A stretch of 64,000 bases of DNA from Xestospongia bergquistia (taxonomy: Eukaryota > Porifera > Demospongiae > Haplosclerida > Petrosiidae), in assembly GCA_963965975.1 (NCBI GenBank), contig OZ014417.1, positions 1,116,001-1,180,000 on the forward strand. Direction: 5' to 3'. The notes beneath the pieces are model-generated. The model saw only the letters and a list, made by a program, of their open reading frames with translations, was not told the origin of the DNA and searched no databases. Position 1 is the stretch's first letter. Every line of letters begins with the position of its first letter. Both the position numbers and the translations under genes were made by a program. Positions 47,001 to 58,600 of the stretch are shown in pieces.

Positions 47001-48869
47001 TGCAGCTATAAGTCTACCCAGAAATTTACTAAATGGAATTCCAAACATTACTAATAATACTAGAATCACTCATTCAGTATTCATCACTGACTCCTTATTC
47101 CTGAGAAGAGTGAACAACTTCCAAGAGGTTGGCAGCATTATTTTATCAGCTGCAGTAGTAGGGACAGATACCATTAGGGGACTTAATCCTCCTGTGGGTC
47201 TTAGTTTCATGATCAATCCAGTGAGTATAGGACTTTCTATGTGTTTATTAGTTGCTTTATTGACTTTAGAATATAAATGGTTCATCTCCTCAGTGTTCAT
47301 TTTGGAATCAATCTTTAGATGGTAAATGTGAATTATATATAATAATTTTAATTGTTACAATAGATGGATTTGGAGATTGGTCAAGTAAAGGATGTCATAA
47401 TATTACCAAGAATGAAACAGAAGTTCTCTGTGAATGTAATCATCTCACAAGCTTTGCTATATTATTGGTAACAATTGTTTGTTTAATAATATAAATATTT
47501 ATTTGAATTCAGGATGTGTCTGTGACAGTTGAACCAACAGAGAGAACAGGATTGACATTGTTCTTGGATACTGTGACTTATATTGGTATCATTGTATCCC
47601 TGGTTTGTATGACAATAACTGTTGTCTCATATCTCTCTAACAAGTAAAATATTATTATAACCACAAATTTGTTGTCATGGATAGTGTTAATGAGTTGTTA
47701 TGTTTTTTTCTTACAGGAAACTTCGTACTTCTGATCATGGACAACTTCTCCTTAATTTATGTTTTGCTTTAATGGGTCTTTACATTACATTTATTTTTGC
47801 TGTTCACAGTCGAGATGTTCCAGTTCTCTGTGCTGTTACAGGAGCAGTGTTACAGTATTTTTTCCTGGTGACATTCATGGTGATGGCTGCAGAGGCTATC
47901 AACCTGTACATGAATTTAGTGATTGTTCTTGGTAGAAAAATTAATCGCTTTGTTTTGAAGGCTACCATTTCATCTTGGAGTGAGTCATTATCAAATGATT
48001 CATTAATATCAAGATGTATTGTTTTCTAGTTACTCCATTCTTTATTGTATTGTTCTGCTTTGCTCCCAACTACAAAAACTACTTGAGTGATCATTTGTAA
48101 GTTCATTGTTATAAAATATGATTACATTCTATATTTTTATAGTTGTCGAGCCTTCAATGTACCATACTATATTGGTACAATAATTCCATTTCTGATCATC
48201 TACATTTTTAATTGGGTAGTGTTTTTTATTATTGTTGTTTCTCTTATACGAAAGAGTCTTCAGTCTGATTCTAAATCACAGAAAGACAAAGGCAAAAAAT
48301 CTTTCTTTTATCAACAGCTTATTATAGTTACAACATTGTCAATTTTATTTGGTTTGGGATGGGGTATTGGATTGTTTGCTACTCAAGATATCCATACCAA
48401 TAAGACAATACGAGACTTGTTTGCTGCATTGTTTGTGATCTTGACTGCTTTTCATGGTTTGTTTATTTTCATAATGCACTGTCTTCGTTCAAAGGAAGTA
48501 AGAAACACTTGGAAACAATGGGTTTTTAATGTCACAGGCAAAGATATCAGTCAATTTTCTTCAGCAACACTTCCTCGTAAACACCAGAAACGATATCATA
48601 TTGGAACAGATAATTCTGGAGTACCTCTTAAATCTTTCTCTTCAGGAAAATCTACTTATGATGATACAACCTTAAAGAAACAATCAAGATCTGGAGAAAC
48701 TCTTCAGTCTTTGGCTGTAGATGTCTTGACTATAGAGAATAGAGAAGTGAAGATAGAAAGTGATACATTTGCTGTGACAACATTTACTAAGTCCTTTCCT
48801 GATGATGAAGTGGATGAAAAAGAAAAACTGCAAAGAGAAGAGGAGGAACAAAATTATTTGAAAAATTAG
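32046..48869 (+). CDS. Copy E: mucin-stalked adhesion GPCR, 4,795 residues
   Basis: Complete 28-exon model, 14,388 coding bases, with all phases consistent. Early exons: 32046-32463 (signal peptide MKILLFLSVVVIVILPLAIG and an unrecognised domain), 32511-32657 (Cys-rich), 32705-32887 (EGF), 33063-33320 (Ig), 34299-34340 (linker), 34412-43087 (mucin-like), 43134-43199, 43245-43274 (linkers). Later exons are listed in the separate Ig, GAIN/GPS and 7TM entries. Residues: 1-139 N-terminal domain, 140-249 Cys-rich/EGF, 250-335 Ig, 350-3241 Ser/Thr stalk, 3274-3780 five Ig domains, 3781-3820 EGF, 3821-3916 Ig, 3917-4035 SEA-like, 4036-4123 HormR-like, then GAIN/GPS to about 4400 and 7TM to the end. 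Inferred role: a surface receptor held far from the membrane, or shielded, by a glycosylated stalk. The ATG at 32046 is chosen because a signal peptide follows directly and copy C starts the same way. Confidence 0.82.
33321..34298. other. Copy E intron holding displaced exon relics
   Basis: Contains about 75 bp at 33,479-33,555 resembling the Ig exon at 26,045 (TATCAACTAAGACATTTGG), then a piece of the copy C long intron, then the 3' third of the IgGFc-binding exon at about 33,926-34,254. That partial exon is open (ITLLLSTKYMNLVVISSNF), but I found no acceptor in the right phase, so the model splices 33,320 directly to 34,299. Phase 1 on both sides permits this skip. Confidence 0.6.
35311..42740 (+). 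repeat. Coding minisatellite, 63-bp unit, about 118 copies
   Basis: The unit encodes variants of IITSIPEPSSSMSTTITSSSA. Variable sites are few: T/M before S, I/T in S(I/T)PEP, S/Y in PSSS/PSYS, I/T in TTIT/TTTT, and F for S in places. Several units are 60 bp, lacking one Ser codon, and all length changes seen are multiples of three. Units differ by only a few bases, which shows recent homogenisation. The opposite strand also reads open over short stretches, but only as a by-product. Confidence 0.93.
36135..40635 (+). repeat. Higher-order duplication inside the minisatellite, period 2,322 bp
   Basis: The order of unit variants from about 36,135 to 38,310 recurs from about 38,457 to 40,635 at a constant shift of 2,322 bp, which is 37 units of which three are 60 bp long. 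The match seems nearly exact, including rare variants such as the CCTGCC unit (37,427 and 39,749). A second, shorter higher-order repeat of 501 bp lies at about 40,900-41,900, marked by the rare AATAAATACTACC variant at 40,914 and 41,415. Confidence 0.8.
43391..46395 (+). other. Copy E: Ig x5, EGF, Ig, SEA-like and HormR-like exons
   Basis: Exons 43391-43651, 43702-44010, 44063-44386, 44437-44724 and 44766-45104 (Ig domains with the usual C...W...DxGxYxC pattern, e.g. DTGDYYCTASN and DEGNYICNASN), 45154-45273 (EGF, CDCNDGYTGINCEQ), 45320-45607 (Ig), 45650-45747, 45795-45887 and 45921-46086 (SEA-like), 46133-46395 (HormR-like). Lengths match copy A exactly except for one Ig exon (288 against 294 bp). 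The donor after 45887 (GTCCAT) is weak compared with GTATAT in copy A and should be checked in RNA. Confidence 0.75.
46448..47467 (+). other. Copy E: GAIN domain and GPS motif
   Basis: Exons 46448-46579, 46635-46729, 46773-47220, 47270-47321 and 47364-47467, the same lengths as copy A. The GPS is complete (CSFW ... W ... GC ... LCECNHLTSFAILL), so autoproteolysis at HL/T is expected. The stalked ectodomain would then be held non-covalently on the 7TM part. Confidence 0.85.
47513..48869 (+). other. Copy E: seven-transmembrane domain and type B tail
   Basis: Exons 47513-47643 (TM1), 47717-47979 (TM2-TM3), 48030-48096 (TM4) and 48143-48869 (TM5-TM7 and tail). All phases hold, unlike the sister copy B. 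The tail begins KHQKRYHIGTDNSG, is rich in Ser, Lys and Glu, and ends EKEKLQREEEEQNYLKN. It is distinct from the type A tail, suggesting different cytoplasmic partners. Confidence 0.88.
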
Positions 48870-51283
48870 TCCATCAACTAAATGGCTTAGCTAGCTTGTA
48901 AGGACATGTTGATTATTAGTTGTAAAGTTTTAAGCTTTTGTTATATTTCAGTAGTACTTTTATTATATATATATAGTTATATAGTTATAGTTATTGTTTT
49001 GTTTTGATTTGTATTTTGTAGCAAAGGCACAAATTTAACTTGCTAACCTCATTGTTACATTTGATATTGTAAGAGTGAGTTTTCAGACTTTAAAGATTGA
49101 TCTTCATCAATGACTGAAGTCATTACTAAATCTATGACTGATAATCTGGTTATTTTGGATGAGTTACTGATGTTATAATAGAATGATATATAGACGGATG
49201 AATAACTTAGTGAATGAAAACTATATAGATATGTTTATAACTAGCCAGTTGTAAGAATTTTGAACTTTGTGAATTATGAGTCAGTAAGTAGACTAACTAT
49301 TGATTATGAAACATGTCATGACAAAAGTGGTTCTACCCAAAAGTGATTTTAGTGCAGGACCACTTCTAGCAGTCATATTAAAATTGATCCTTTAGACCTT
49401 TTGGCAGCAAAAGGTGTCTGTCCCTCAGACTACAGACAATTCCATATAGATCTATATTATTAATTTAAAGAATTAATAAGTAACTATATAGTATTTTGCA
49501 AATGACCATATCTACTTGCTGTATCAGCAGTTTAGTTATTATTAATATATAAGTTGACTCTATATAGAATTAGTTAATAACAGCAAATGACAATATATAT
49601 ATGTTAATAGTTAATCATTAAGACACAGTACTAACTAGTACTGTGAGACTAAAATAACTGCTAACTAACTCAATGCAACAAACTTGGTATTTTTTCATCA
49701 ACTATGAGCTGTGATAACTCATTTAAAACATTAAAAAACATTTGAGTTGATCTTATCATCACTTATTAACCTCATAGTTATACCTTGTATCCAAACATAG
49801 TGAGAACATGGCATGACATAATATGGACTTACAACTTATGTTGACACAATTAACAACATTATATACTAATCATATACTTGAGACCATACAAGTTGTTTAG
49901 CTCTTATTCTAACTAATTGTTTACTGCATATTTTTATAATTAAAACTATTTTAATATGCACTTTCAGTTTTTCAATTACAGCTAAAATATTTATAATTTA
50001 ATTAAAACTTTATTAAATTTCAAAAGATGAATTAATCGATCTTTTATTACATGCAGGAGTCGTATAAAAGTATAAGTAGTAATATAATGTTTAGTTTTGT
50101 TATAAATGAAAAAAATCTCTTAAATATTCTGATTAATCAGTAAATATTCTGATTAATCAGCAAGGCAGTGCTAACTCTACAAACTATTTAAACACCTCTA
50201 AGATATGACTAGAGTGTTTTTAGTTATAGTAACTTACAAAAAGTGAGTAAAATAGTAAACCTATGTGATCATCTCCAGCTAGAGTTGTACAGTGACTTTC
50301 TTGAGCATCAGTGGTAGAAACTACTATTACTATTAATAGTAGTACTGACTGAAATATTTGCATCTTCACTGTATAAAAGTGTGACAGAGAACGTGCTGGA
50401 GAGTAGATAGCTATAACCGAAAGTCGATAGTTATTATTTTGACCATTAAAGGACTGAGCTCAGCTCTTTTCTATAGTACAGACGGTTTTCTATGGCTGCA
50501 TGAGGTCTATTAATAGGATGGTGAGACACTTATTTGTCATCCTGTCTGTGCTATATATGGACATGAGAATGTTATAATATAAATAGTTTTGTCTGTGTGT
50601 GTTTTTAATTAACTGGATTTAGATATAATATAATAATTATAATAATTAAATTAATTATAGCTATCTTGTTATCATCTAAGTAAAAATTTCAAGCTCTCTC
50701 TCTCCCTCTCTCTCTATATATATTATATATTGTTACATGCATTGTAAGATTATTACAGTGTAGGATAAAAAGTTGGTTAGGGGAAAGGGTGGTGCTAAAA
50801 TTTGTGCATTCATTTTTTGTTGTACATGCATTTATATTCCCTGGCAGAAATTCAATACTTCAATGTGAGATTAATACTATACCCTAGACCCTAATACTTT
50901 GGAATATAACTGTATTAATTTTGTATTAAAGTATGGCTTTTTTCTGCTGGGACTCTAGGCACAGCGTTCATTCATGATGATGTATTAGGTAATGTTTTTT
51001 TTAATATAGGTCAACCAATATTATCATTGACACTAGCATGACCAGACACTCATATAAGAGAGAACTTGTAATTGTAAACTGACAACTAAGTAGAGTATGT
51101 TACTTTATATCGAAGATTTTGATGCTAAAACACGACAGATGTAATGTATCGTTATTCGCAAAACATTATTAACGCGCGTTACGGTACATATGCGTATAAT
51201 ATATTTTTTTACGCGTACTACGATCACTACAATTAGAACAATATACGGCCGGAAGCGACATGACTTGAGCCTCATTTCGAGGT
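48870..51283. other. Intergenic region between copy E and the hAT fragment
   Basis: The first 700 bp duplicate the flank after copy B. The rest is AT-rich with a small tandem repeat at about 50,122-50,165 (GATTAATCAG twice), a CT-rich stretch at about 50,693-50,715 and a MITE at 50,838. No coding exon was recognised. Confidence 0.6.
50838..50952. mobile_element. MITE-like element related to that at 7,528
   Basis: About 115 bp with inverted ends TCCCTGGCAGAAA and TTTCTGCTGGGA. The inner blocks (TACTTCAATGTGAGATTAATAC and TTGTATTAAAGTATGGC, partly inverted copies) and the string CTAGACCCTAATACTTT resemble the intronic element at 7,528-7,668. It is non-coding. Confidence 0.5.
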
Positions 51284-51828
51284 GTGGAGGATGATCTTGA
51301 GTCTAGGAAGTCTAAACTAGCAAGAGTGTTTGCTGGATATCAAGATGATATCGCCGAGTTTTCTTCTTGTAATGCTACAGATGAGGTGAAATATCATTTT
51401 ATAACACGCATCTTTACACCGGATTCACAATACAAGTTTCCTAGGAACAATGATGGTCGAAGCTTTCAATTTTCATGGTTGTCTAAGTATCCATGGCTCA
51501 AGTACAGTCAACAAAAAATGGAGGTTACTGCCTACCTTGTGTAATATTTGCTAAAAGCATTGGTCTTAATGCTGATCCTGGCATACTAGTGAGCAATCCA
51601 CTGACCAATTTTAAGAAGGCACTTGAGATATTGGAAAGGCACTGTACAAAATTGTACCACAAAGATGCTCTTGTAAAATGGATGGTTTTGTTAGTGTTAT
51701 GACTGGGAAACAGTCAAGTATTTGTGCCCAGCTAAATGATTGTGCTGCAAAAACAATATCAATGAATAGAATGAAACTTAAATCTATTATTGAAACCATA
51801 ATTCTTTGTGCAAAACAGAATATTCCGT
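51284..51828 (+). mobile_element. hAT transposase fragment with TTF-type zinc finger, broken
   Basis: Encodes the N-terminal part of a hAT-family (ZMYM/TTF-finger-like) transposase: FQFSWLSKYPWLKYS, then GGYCLPCVIFA, NPLTNFKKALEILERH, and KTISMNRMKLKSIIETI. The protein is spread over three frames, with shifts near 51,520 and 51,680, and the RNase-H-like catalytic part is absent. No terminal repeats were recognised. It is an old, inactive DNA-transposon remnant or a piece of a domesticated gene. Confidence 0.75.
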
Positions 51829-52666
51829 GATATTTGTGTTTATATTTACAGATTTTGAACAAAATTAATATAAATTGGTAATATGCAGCAACACAATGTT
51901 ACCATTGCTGAAATGCCCTATAATCCCCTGTTTGTCTGGGAATTTTTATTCCTCTGCTACATGTGAGCACCCAAATTTCTAGCTACGCCCCTGGGAATTG
52001 CAAGCACTCTTTTGTGTTGACAGAGTATCAGTCTTTATTAGCAATCTTCAAGGCCTGAAGAAGTCATTTTATTGCTGCGATTGCCACTAATCGGCCAGGC
52101 CGATCATTGTTCGTTTAGTTGGAAAGAATATTTGTAAGCGTTTAACGTCGTTGTTCGTCAGCTTCCAAAATTGCTGGACAGTTTGGTAAACAATACTTTC
52201 TCCTGTGTTCCTTTGGTACTGTGTGACCTGTTCGGCAGTTAGTATCAAGTAGTGAAGAAACTTTGCGAAGATAAACAGTAATTCGGGAGAGAATTTGAGA
52301 CGTAAACAAGTATTTTATTTATAGTTTGTGGTTAGTTTGATGCCATTAGTCAAGCTAGCTTGTGTGTTGTGTACTATAAGTTAGAAAGTAGCATTGGGTA
52401 GTGTTGTTAGACCCTACCCAATGCTACGATTTATCTTTCTCCCTAGCTTCACTTTCTATCCATTTTGTCTGACCACAGAAGGAAAAGCAACCCTCAAAGA
52501 AAAACAAACCTGAGCTGAAATAATCTATTCATAGACTAAACTAGGTTGTTACCTGAGTAACCACACCGACCTACCAATCCAAAGGAAAAGATTTATACTA
52601 AAAAAAACAAAGCAAGGGAAAACTATTTCTTGAATAAGACAGACTTAAAGACGATCGGAAAGAACC
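51829..52666. other. Upstream region of the second ROS-like gene (probable promoter and 5' UTR)
   Basis: No coding exon. From about 52,000 the base composition is less AT-rich, as expected around a transcription start, and the region leads to the ATG at 52,667. The string CTAGCTACGCCCCTGG near 51,980 looks like repeat-derived sequence. No TATA box in a convincing position was found. Confidence 0.4.
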
Positions 52667-55600
52667 ATGAGTTCTTGGAGAACATTGTTTCTACTTACTT
52701 TACTTGGGTCAGTATTTCATGCTACAGTTAGTCAAGAGGTAAGAATGATAGTTACTATAATTATTAGTGAGATTATCTCCATATGTCTAACTCCATTGGA
52801 CTTAACAGTAATAATACATCATGTGACTTATTATCATGTCCAGCGTGTAATATTTTTGATACTGTTTTAGCGCTATACCTTGTTACTTTCTATGTAATGT
52901 GTTAATGATTTAACATTTTATTTCAGTATGTCCATTTCATTGTAACACACCATACTCCTTGAGCTTATCATGATAGATAGTAAGAAATATTTTGACTAAG
53001 TCAGTCGGTTTAATTTTATAAGATTTCATCTCCTATTGTGGTCACTGACCTTAGTAATGAGGTATCCTTGGTATAGAGTTTAAATAAATAGTACACTATA
53101 GTATTAGTATGGGACTCGACCACGTGTCTTTAATTCAGAGTGCCCTTTATAAGAAATTTCACTGTAGTAATGGTTTGTTATTAACGGGCATTAGATTAAA
53201 AAAGTCATTTCCCTTTTCTTGGAAGTTAAATTATATTTGTTTATGTCTTTTATCTAATCTAAGATTAATATATCCAATATTATAATCTCTTTTATTTTCT
53301 AAAAGGAGAGTAACGGATTATGCTTTGATCTAAATAACTTAGTTAATTGTAAATTAGTCAGCTACAGCTGTATAGTATTACTTTTCACATAGTGTAGTAC
53401 ATATTATAGCTAATGTTTTCTGATTTCTTGTTTTGTTCCATTACCTTACATGTTACTTCAAAGTCTTATCTTTTGTTTTTAATGATCTGTTAACTTAAAT
53501 GGTTGTATTGACCAACAGTACTCATTGACTTGGTTTTTAGTTTCTACATTAGTCTTGTCTCTTGTTTTCTTCTTTATCTCTATGCTTCATAAGACATGTT
53601 ATTTGCAAGAAAATCAGTAATGCTGAATTCATGGATAAAAGAATGCCTTATCTAAACAGGCACACAATAGATATCTGGTCAGGTTAGAAGACACTCTTAG
53701 TTGTAAGCTGTAGACTTGTGAACATGAGTGTATACACTTACATATAAACCAGTTATTACAGTGATAAAAGACAACTTAGTAAGAGGAGTGGCTTTAGTAT
53801 ATAATCAATACTAGAATCAGTTCTAGGTTAAAGTGTGAGGAGTGTCTGATATGATAGACCTGATAACTGTTAAGTTTGACTTGGAGTAATTCCTTATGAG
53901 ATATTATGCACATAATTTATATGGAGGGTTGTCAAAACTAATACTTAGAAAACACCAATTACTTTGTGGATAATAGTATTGTAAGAATGAGAGGAATCCA
54001 ATGGTATCATAGTTAATTCTTTAAGAAGTAATATTACAAAGTCATGGTTTAAAATTATAGGATATTGACAATAAATGTAAACTAACTCTATCATTAGAAC
54101 ACGCAAACCAGAGAGAAAGAGAGAGAGAGAAACATACTAACACAACTGAATAACTAACTCTACTAAAATTACAGAAAAACCACATTTATATATAGTCACT
54201 ATTCCACATGGGCTTGAAGTTTAGTGAGGTGTGGCTGAAGGCATGGGATGTAAACACTACAGTTACCAGGTAGAGACAAATAAGCTGGTTTAAGGCGATC
54301 AAGAGAAATAACTTTATGTTGTCCATTCACATTTAATGTAAAATGCTTCTTTTGACGTTTAATAACTCTGTATGGTCCATCGTAAGGACGTTGTAGTGAA
54401 GATCGTACACCATCATAACGAATAAAAACATGAGTACATGTAGAAAGAGCTGAGTTAATGTAACTCTTACGTTCCTGTGATCGAGGAGGTATAGCTTGTA
54501 ATGAGTTCATGACTGTTCTTAGACTAGTAACAAAATTAGAAGGATCGTCAGTGGATTTCAAAACAGATGGTGATAGAAATTGTCCTGGGATACGTAGTAC
54601 AGTTCCATATACAAGCTCTGCTGCTGTACATCCTATGTCTTCTTTCAAAGTAGTCCTTATACCTAGGAGTATTAATGGTAGGGCGTCAACCCAGTGTACA
54701 GAAGATGGGAGTATTTTCAACGACGACTTCAATTATCGGTGAAAACATTCGACAAGACCATTGGCAATGGGATGATATGCTGTTGTACAAATACAATGAA
54801 CTCCTATGATTTTAAATAAGTCAGCCCAGAGAATGGGTTCGAATTGGCGACCTTGATCTGTAGTGACAGTAGCTGGTACGCCAAACCTAGAAATCCAGTT
54901 TGCAATAAAAGCTTTTGCCACTTCTTCAGCTGTAATCTCACGGAGAGGAACGGCCTCTGGCCACCGAGTAAAACGATCAATGATGGTTAGTAGATACGTG
55001 TAGCCGTGTGAGACTGGGAGTGGGCCGACCAGATCGAGATGGAGTTTACTAAATCTGTTGTCAGGGGTAGAGAAAGAACTAAGAGGAGTAACTGTATGAC
55101 GCTGTATCTTAGATGATTGACATGCTACACACGTACGAGTCCAATTCTTAATATCTCTGTACATGCAAGGCCAGACATATCGACCGACTATGAGTTTGTG
55201 AGATGCTCGTTTGCCTGGGTGCGAGAGACCACCAAGTACGCCAAACACTTTACGACGAAAAGGGGTCGGTACAAATGGGCGTGGCGTACCATTTGAAACA
55301 TCTCAAATGATAGTGGAGTCTGAGAACGGTAATGGTACTGGTTTCAGATCTAATGATGAAGATGTAGATACCAGATATTCCTTAAGTTCAGGATCATTAG
55401 TCTGAGCTGTGGCCATACCTGGAAATCAAGGGCTGGAAAGGTATTCTGGGAGAGTGTGTTGATATTAGCTTGTGATAACGCATCAGCAACTGGGTTGTCA
55501 CTGCCTTTGAAATGTCGTATGTCAGAAGTAAACTGAAGGATGTAGTCGAGGTGACGAATTTGACGAGGGGAGTGCTGATTGGGCCGGGATGAGAGTGTAG

Positions 55601-58600
55601 CAACATGTGTCAACGGTTTGTGGTCTGTTAAAAAAATGGAATTCCTGTCCTTCAAGGAAATGTCGAAAATGTTTGATGGACTGGTGAATTGCCAAGAGCT
55701 CTCGATCAAAAGTACTGTATCGACGTTCTATAGGAGTGAGAGTCCTAGAATAATATGATATAGGTTGCCACATACCATCAACATACTGTTGTAAAACGGC
55801 ACCAATAGCTGTATCGGAAGCGTCAGTTGCTAGAGATAATGGAGCATCTGGTTTAGGATGGTTGAGTAGTGTAGCTTCGGCTAACACCTCTTTGATTTTG
55901 TGAAAAGCTGTAATGGCATCTGGTGTCCACTCTATTTCCTTAGTATTCTTAGTGAGTAACCTATGGAGAGAGGAAAGAACATGGGCACATAATGGTACAA
56001 AACGATGATAAAAATTTACAAAACCTAAAAACTTACGCAACTTGCGATGAGTGTGAGGTTGTGGATAGTCAATAAGAGTTTGTACTTTCTCAGGTAACGG
56101 ACGTATACCATGACGATCAATGAGATGTCCAAGAATGGTGAGTTGTGGAACTCCAAGTTCACTTAGAGGGGTTAATGACATTACCATGCTCTGTGAATTG
56201 TTGTAAGACTGTGCGTAAGTGTTCCTGATGTTCTTCTGGAGTAGCACTGGCAATAAGGACATCATCTATGTATGCATACGTGTTCGTAACACCGTAAAGA
56301 ACTTGGTCAATAAATCACTGAAACGATTGTGCTGAGTTACATAGTCCGAATGGCATTTGAACAAATTCAAATAGTCCAAACGGGGTCATGATGGCTGTTT
56401 TAGGAATGTCACAAGGTTCCACTGGTATCTGATGGTAAGCACGTACTAGGTCCAGCTTAGAAAAGATAGTAGAACCATGCAGGTTTGCTGTAAAGTCCTG
56501 TATGTGAGGAATGGGGTAGCGGTCTGGGGCTGTCTTGTTATTCAGGGCACGGTAATCTCCACATGGGCGCCAGTCACCAGGTTCTTTCTTAGGGACCATA
56601 TGGAGAGGAGAAGCCCAACTGCTAGAAGAGGGTCGGATTAGTGTCTGTAATGTAAAATAGGCGACTAGAGATGAGGCCAGTGACACTTGTCGCCACTAGT
56701 GACTGGCTGGGTCATTTCCCTGATAGCTGCATGGCTGTCTGCACTTCTTGGCAGCCTCACCAAACTGCTGACGATACCAACAGAGAGTAGGGTGGGTGAT
56801 TGTAGGATGTCGTGATGGAGTGAGTGAACGTGGACGTCCTCGGGAACGAGACTAGCTTCGTCCACGGTAGGAAGAGTGAAAAAGTTTCTTGAGATGATCA
56901 GTCTCTTCCCGAAGTTGAGATAATTCTGATTTGACCTCTGGTAGAATACTAATTGGAGACACAGTGGGTTGAGATGCTGTTGACGTGAATTCAAGTGTAG
57001 TGGCTTCTACTACCTTGTCTGCTAACTCAGCCAGTTTGGTCAGTGTCATCTTGTCTGTAGAGGCTAGTACCATCCTGACATTAGGAGGAAGACGTTGTAT
57101 GAAGAGTTCATGAAGGAATGATTGGTCGATAGTAGTGGCTTTGTCACCGAGAAGTTGTTGCATTCGTCTGAGAAGTTGAGATGGTTTACGGTCACCTAAC
57201 TCCTCGGAATTGAGTAGCTGTTGAAGGCGCCTCTGTTCTGATGTGGCGGTTCAACCAATAAGGGCAGTCTTTAGCTTGTCATAGGGGTTTGTGTCGGGTA
57301 CTGTTAACACCAAGTCTCGTACCTCGGTAGCAAATTCTGGACTGAGAAAAGCGACTATGTATTCGTACTTCGTCTTTTGAGAGGTGATGTTTCTCGTCTG
57401 AAACTGTGCTTCGAACTATGCGAACCATATCTGGGGGTCGGCAGGCCAAAATGGAGGTATCTTGAGTGACACAGAAGTAACTGAGGCGGTTGGTGCGGGT
57501 TGATTTTCATCGCCGGTTGACATGTTCCTTGATCGAGCGTCCGGGTCACCTATTGACAATAAATGTAAACTAACTCTCATTAGAACACACAAACCAGAGA
57601 GAAAAAGAGAGAGAGAAACACACGAACACAACTGAATAACTAACTCTACTAAAATTACAGAAAAACCACATTTATATATAGTCACTATTCCACATGGGCT
57701 TGAAGTTTAGTGAGGTGTGGCTGAATGCATGGGATGTAAACACTACAGGACACTATAAAGTCAATCTGAAAGGTCAAACCAAATGGAGAGTTTAGGTAAA
57801 GATAGTTAACTTTATAAAGCCATATTTTATACTTAAGTACACAAGAAGGAAGCTTGTGGCATGTAATACTTCATATGAATGATTCTCTTATAAATGGTTG
57901 CTAGGCAACGTATAACTCACTTGACAATGTTATAGTAGATTTTCTGCATGATTTATTTTGTTTTGTAATTTTTAATTATATTTTTATCTACTGTACATAC
58001 TACAAATTGACATGTATCGATAATGTACTGGGTGTGGTTTCACTGTATGTACATATGTAATTAAAATTCTGCTAAGTAAGCCCATATCGTCAAGCAAGGA
58101 TTGAAGTCACATACATGTATGTTTACATGTAATGTGGAACATATTTCTCTCATTTTGGCTTCGTATGTTGTATTTTAAATGTACTATTGTCTCCTGTGTC
58201 AAAGTTGTCAGCATGATGTTTTTTTGTAATTATACATGTTAACTTAAACTATAAAAACTTTTTAAAATAATTACTCAATGAATTACTCACTTGTGTTTTG
58301 TTTTGATGATCTTTAGTTGCCATAGTAACACTCACTCCTTCCCTTCTTTCCTTTTCTTACAAATGTTTTGACTCTTGTGTGTGACTTTAAAGAGGAGAGC
58401 TGGAGTTAGTATCAACAGAACCCTGATCTAATCTTTTACTATGTGGCTTGATATGCACACACCTGATCAATTTAATTGGCTTTGTGGCTTTAAAATATTT
58501 TTAGAGATAACATCATTAGAGATTAGTTCTTATAATTAGAGAATAATTATCTATAGGTTATACTTCTGGTTACTATAGTATACATTTAATATACCATAGT

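Larger units (their letters stand above)
54066..57747 (-). mobile_element. Ty3/Gypsy LTR retrotransposon fossil with both LTRs
   Basis: Antisense to the host gene inside its first intron. The LTRs are about 195 bp (54,066-54,261 and 57,554-57,747), with TG...CA ends. They differ at about 5 substitutions plus a small indel (about 2.6%), so the insertion is young. Order on the minus strand is gag-like region (about 57,550 to 56,700), RT and RNase H (about 56,690 to 55,400), then integrase with its D,D,E core (about 55,250 to 54,300). A short AGGA match flanks both ends and may be the target duplication. The coding part is broken, with at least five breaks. Confidence 0.92.

Noticed and set aside
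54509-55405. Plus-strand open frames of 64-77 codons in the retroelement
   Set aside because: They lie opposite integrase-coding sequence and show no domain or splice support.
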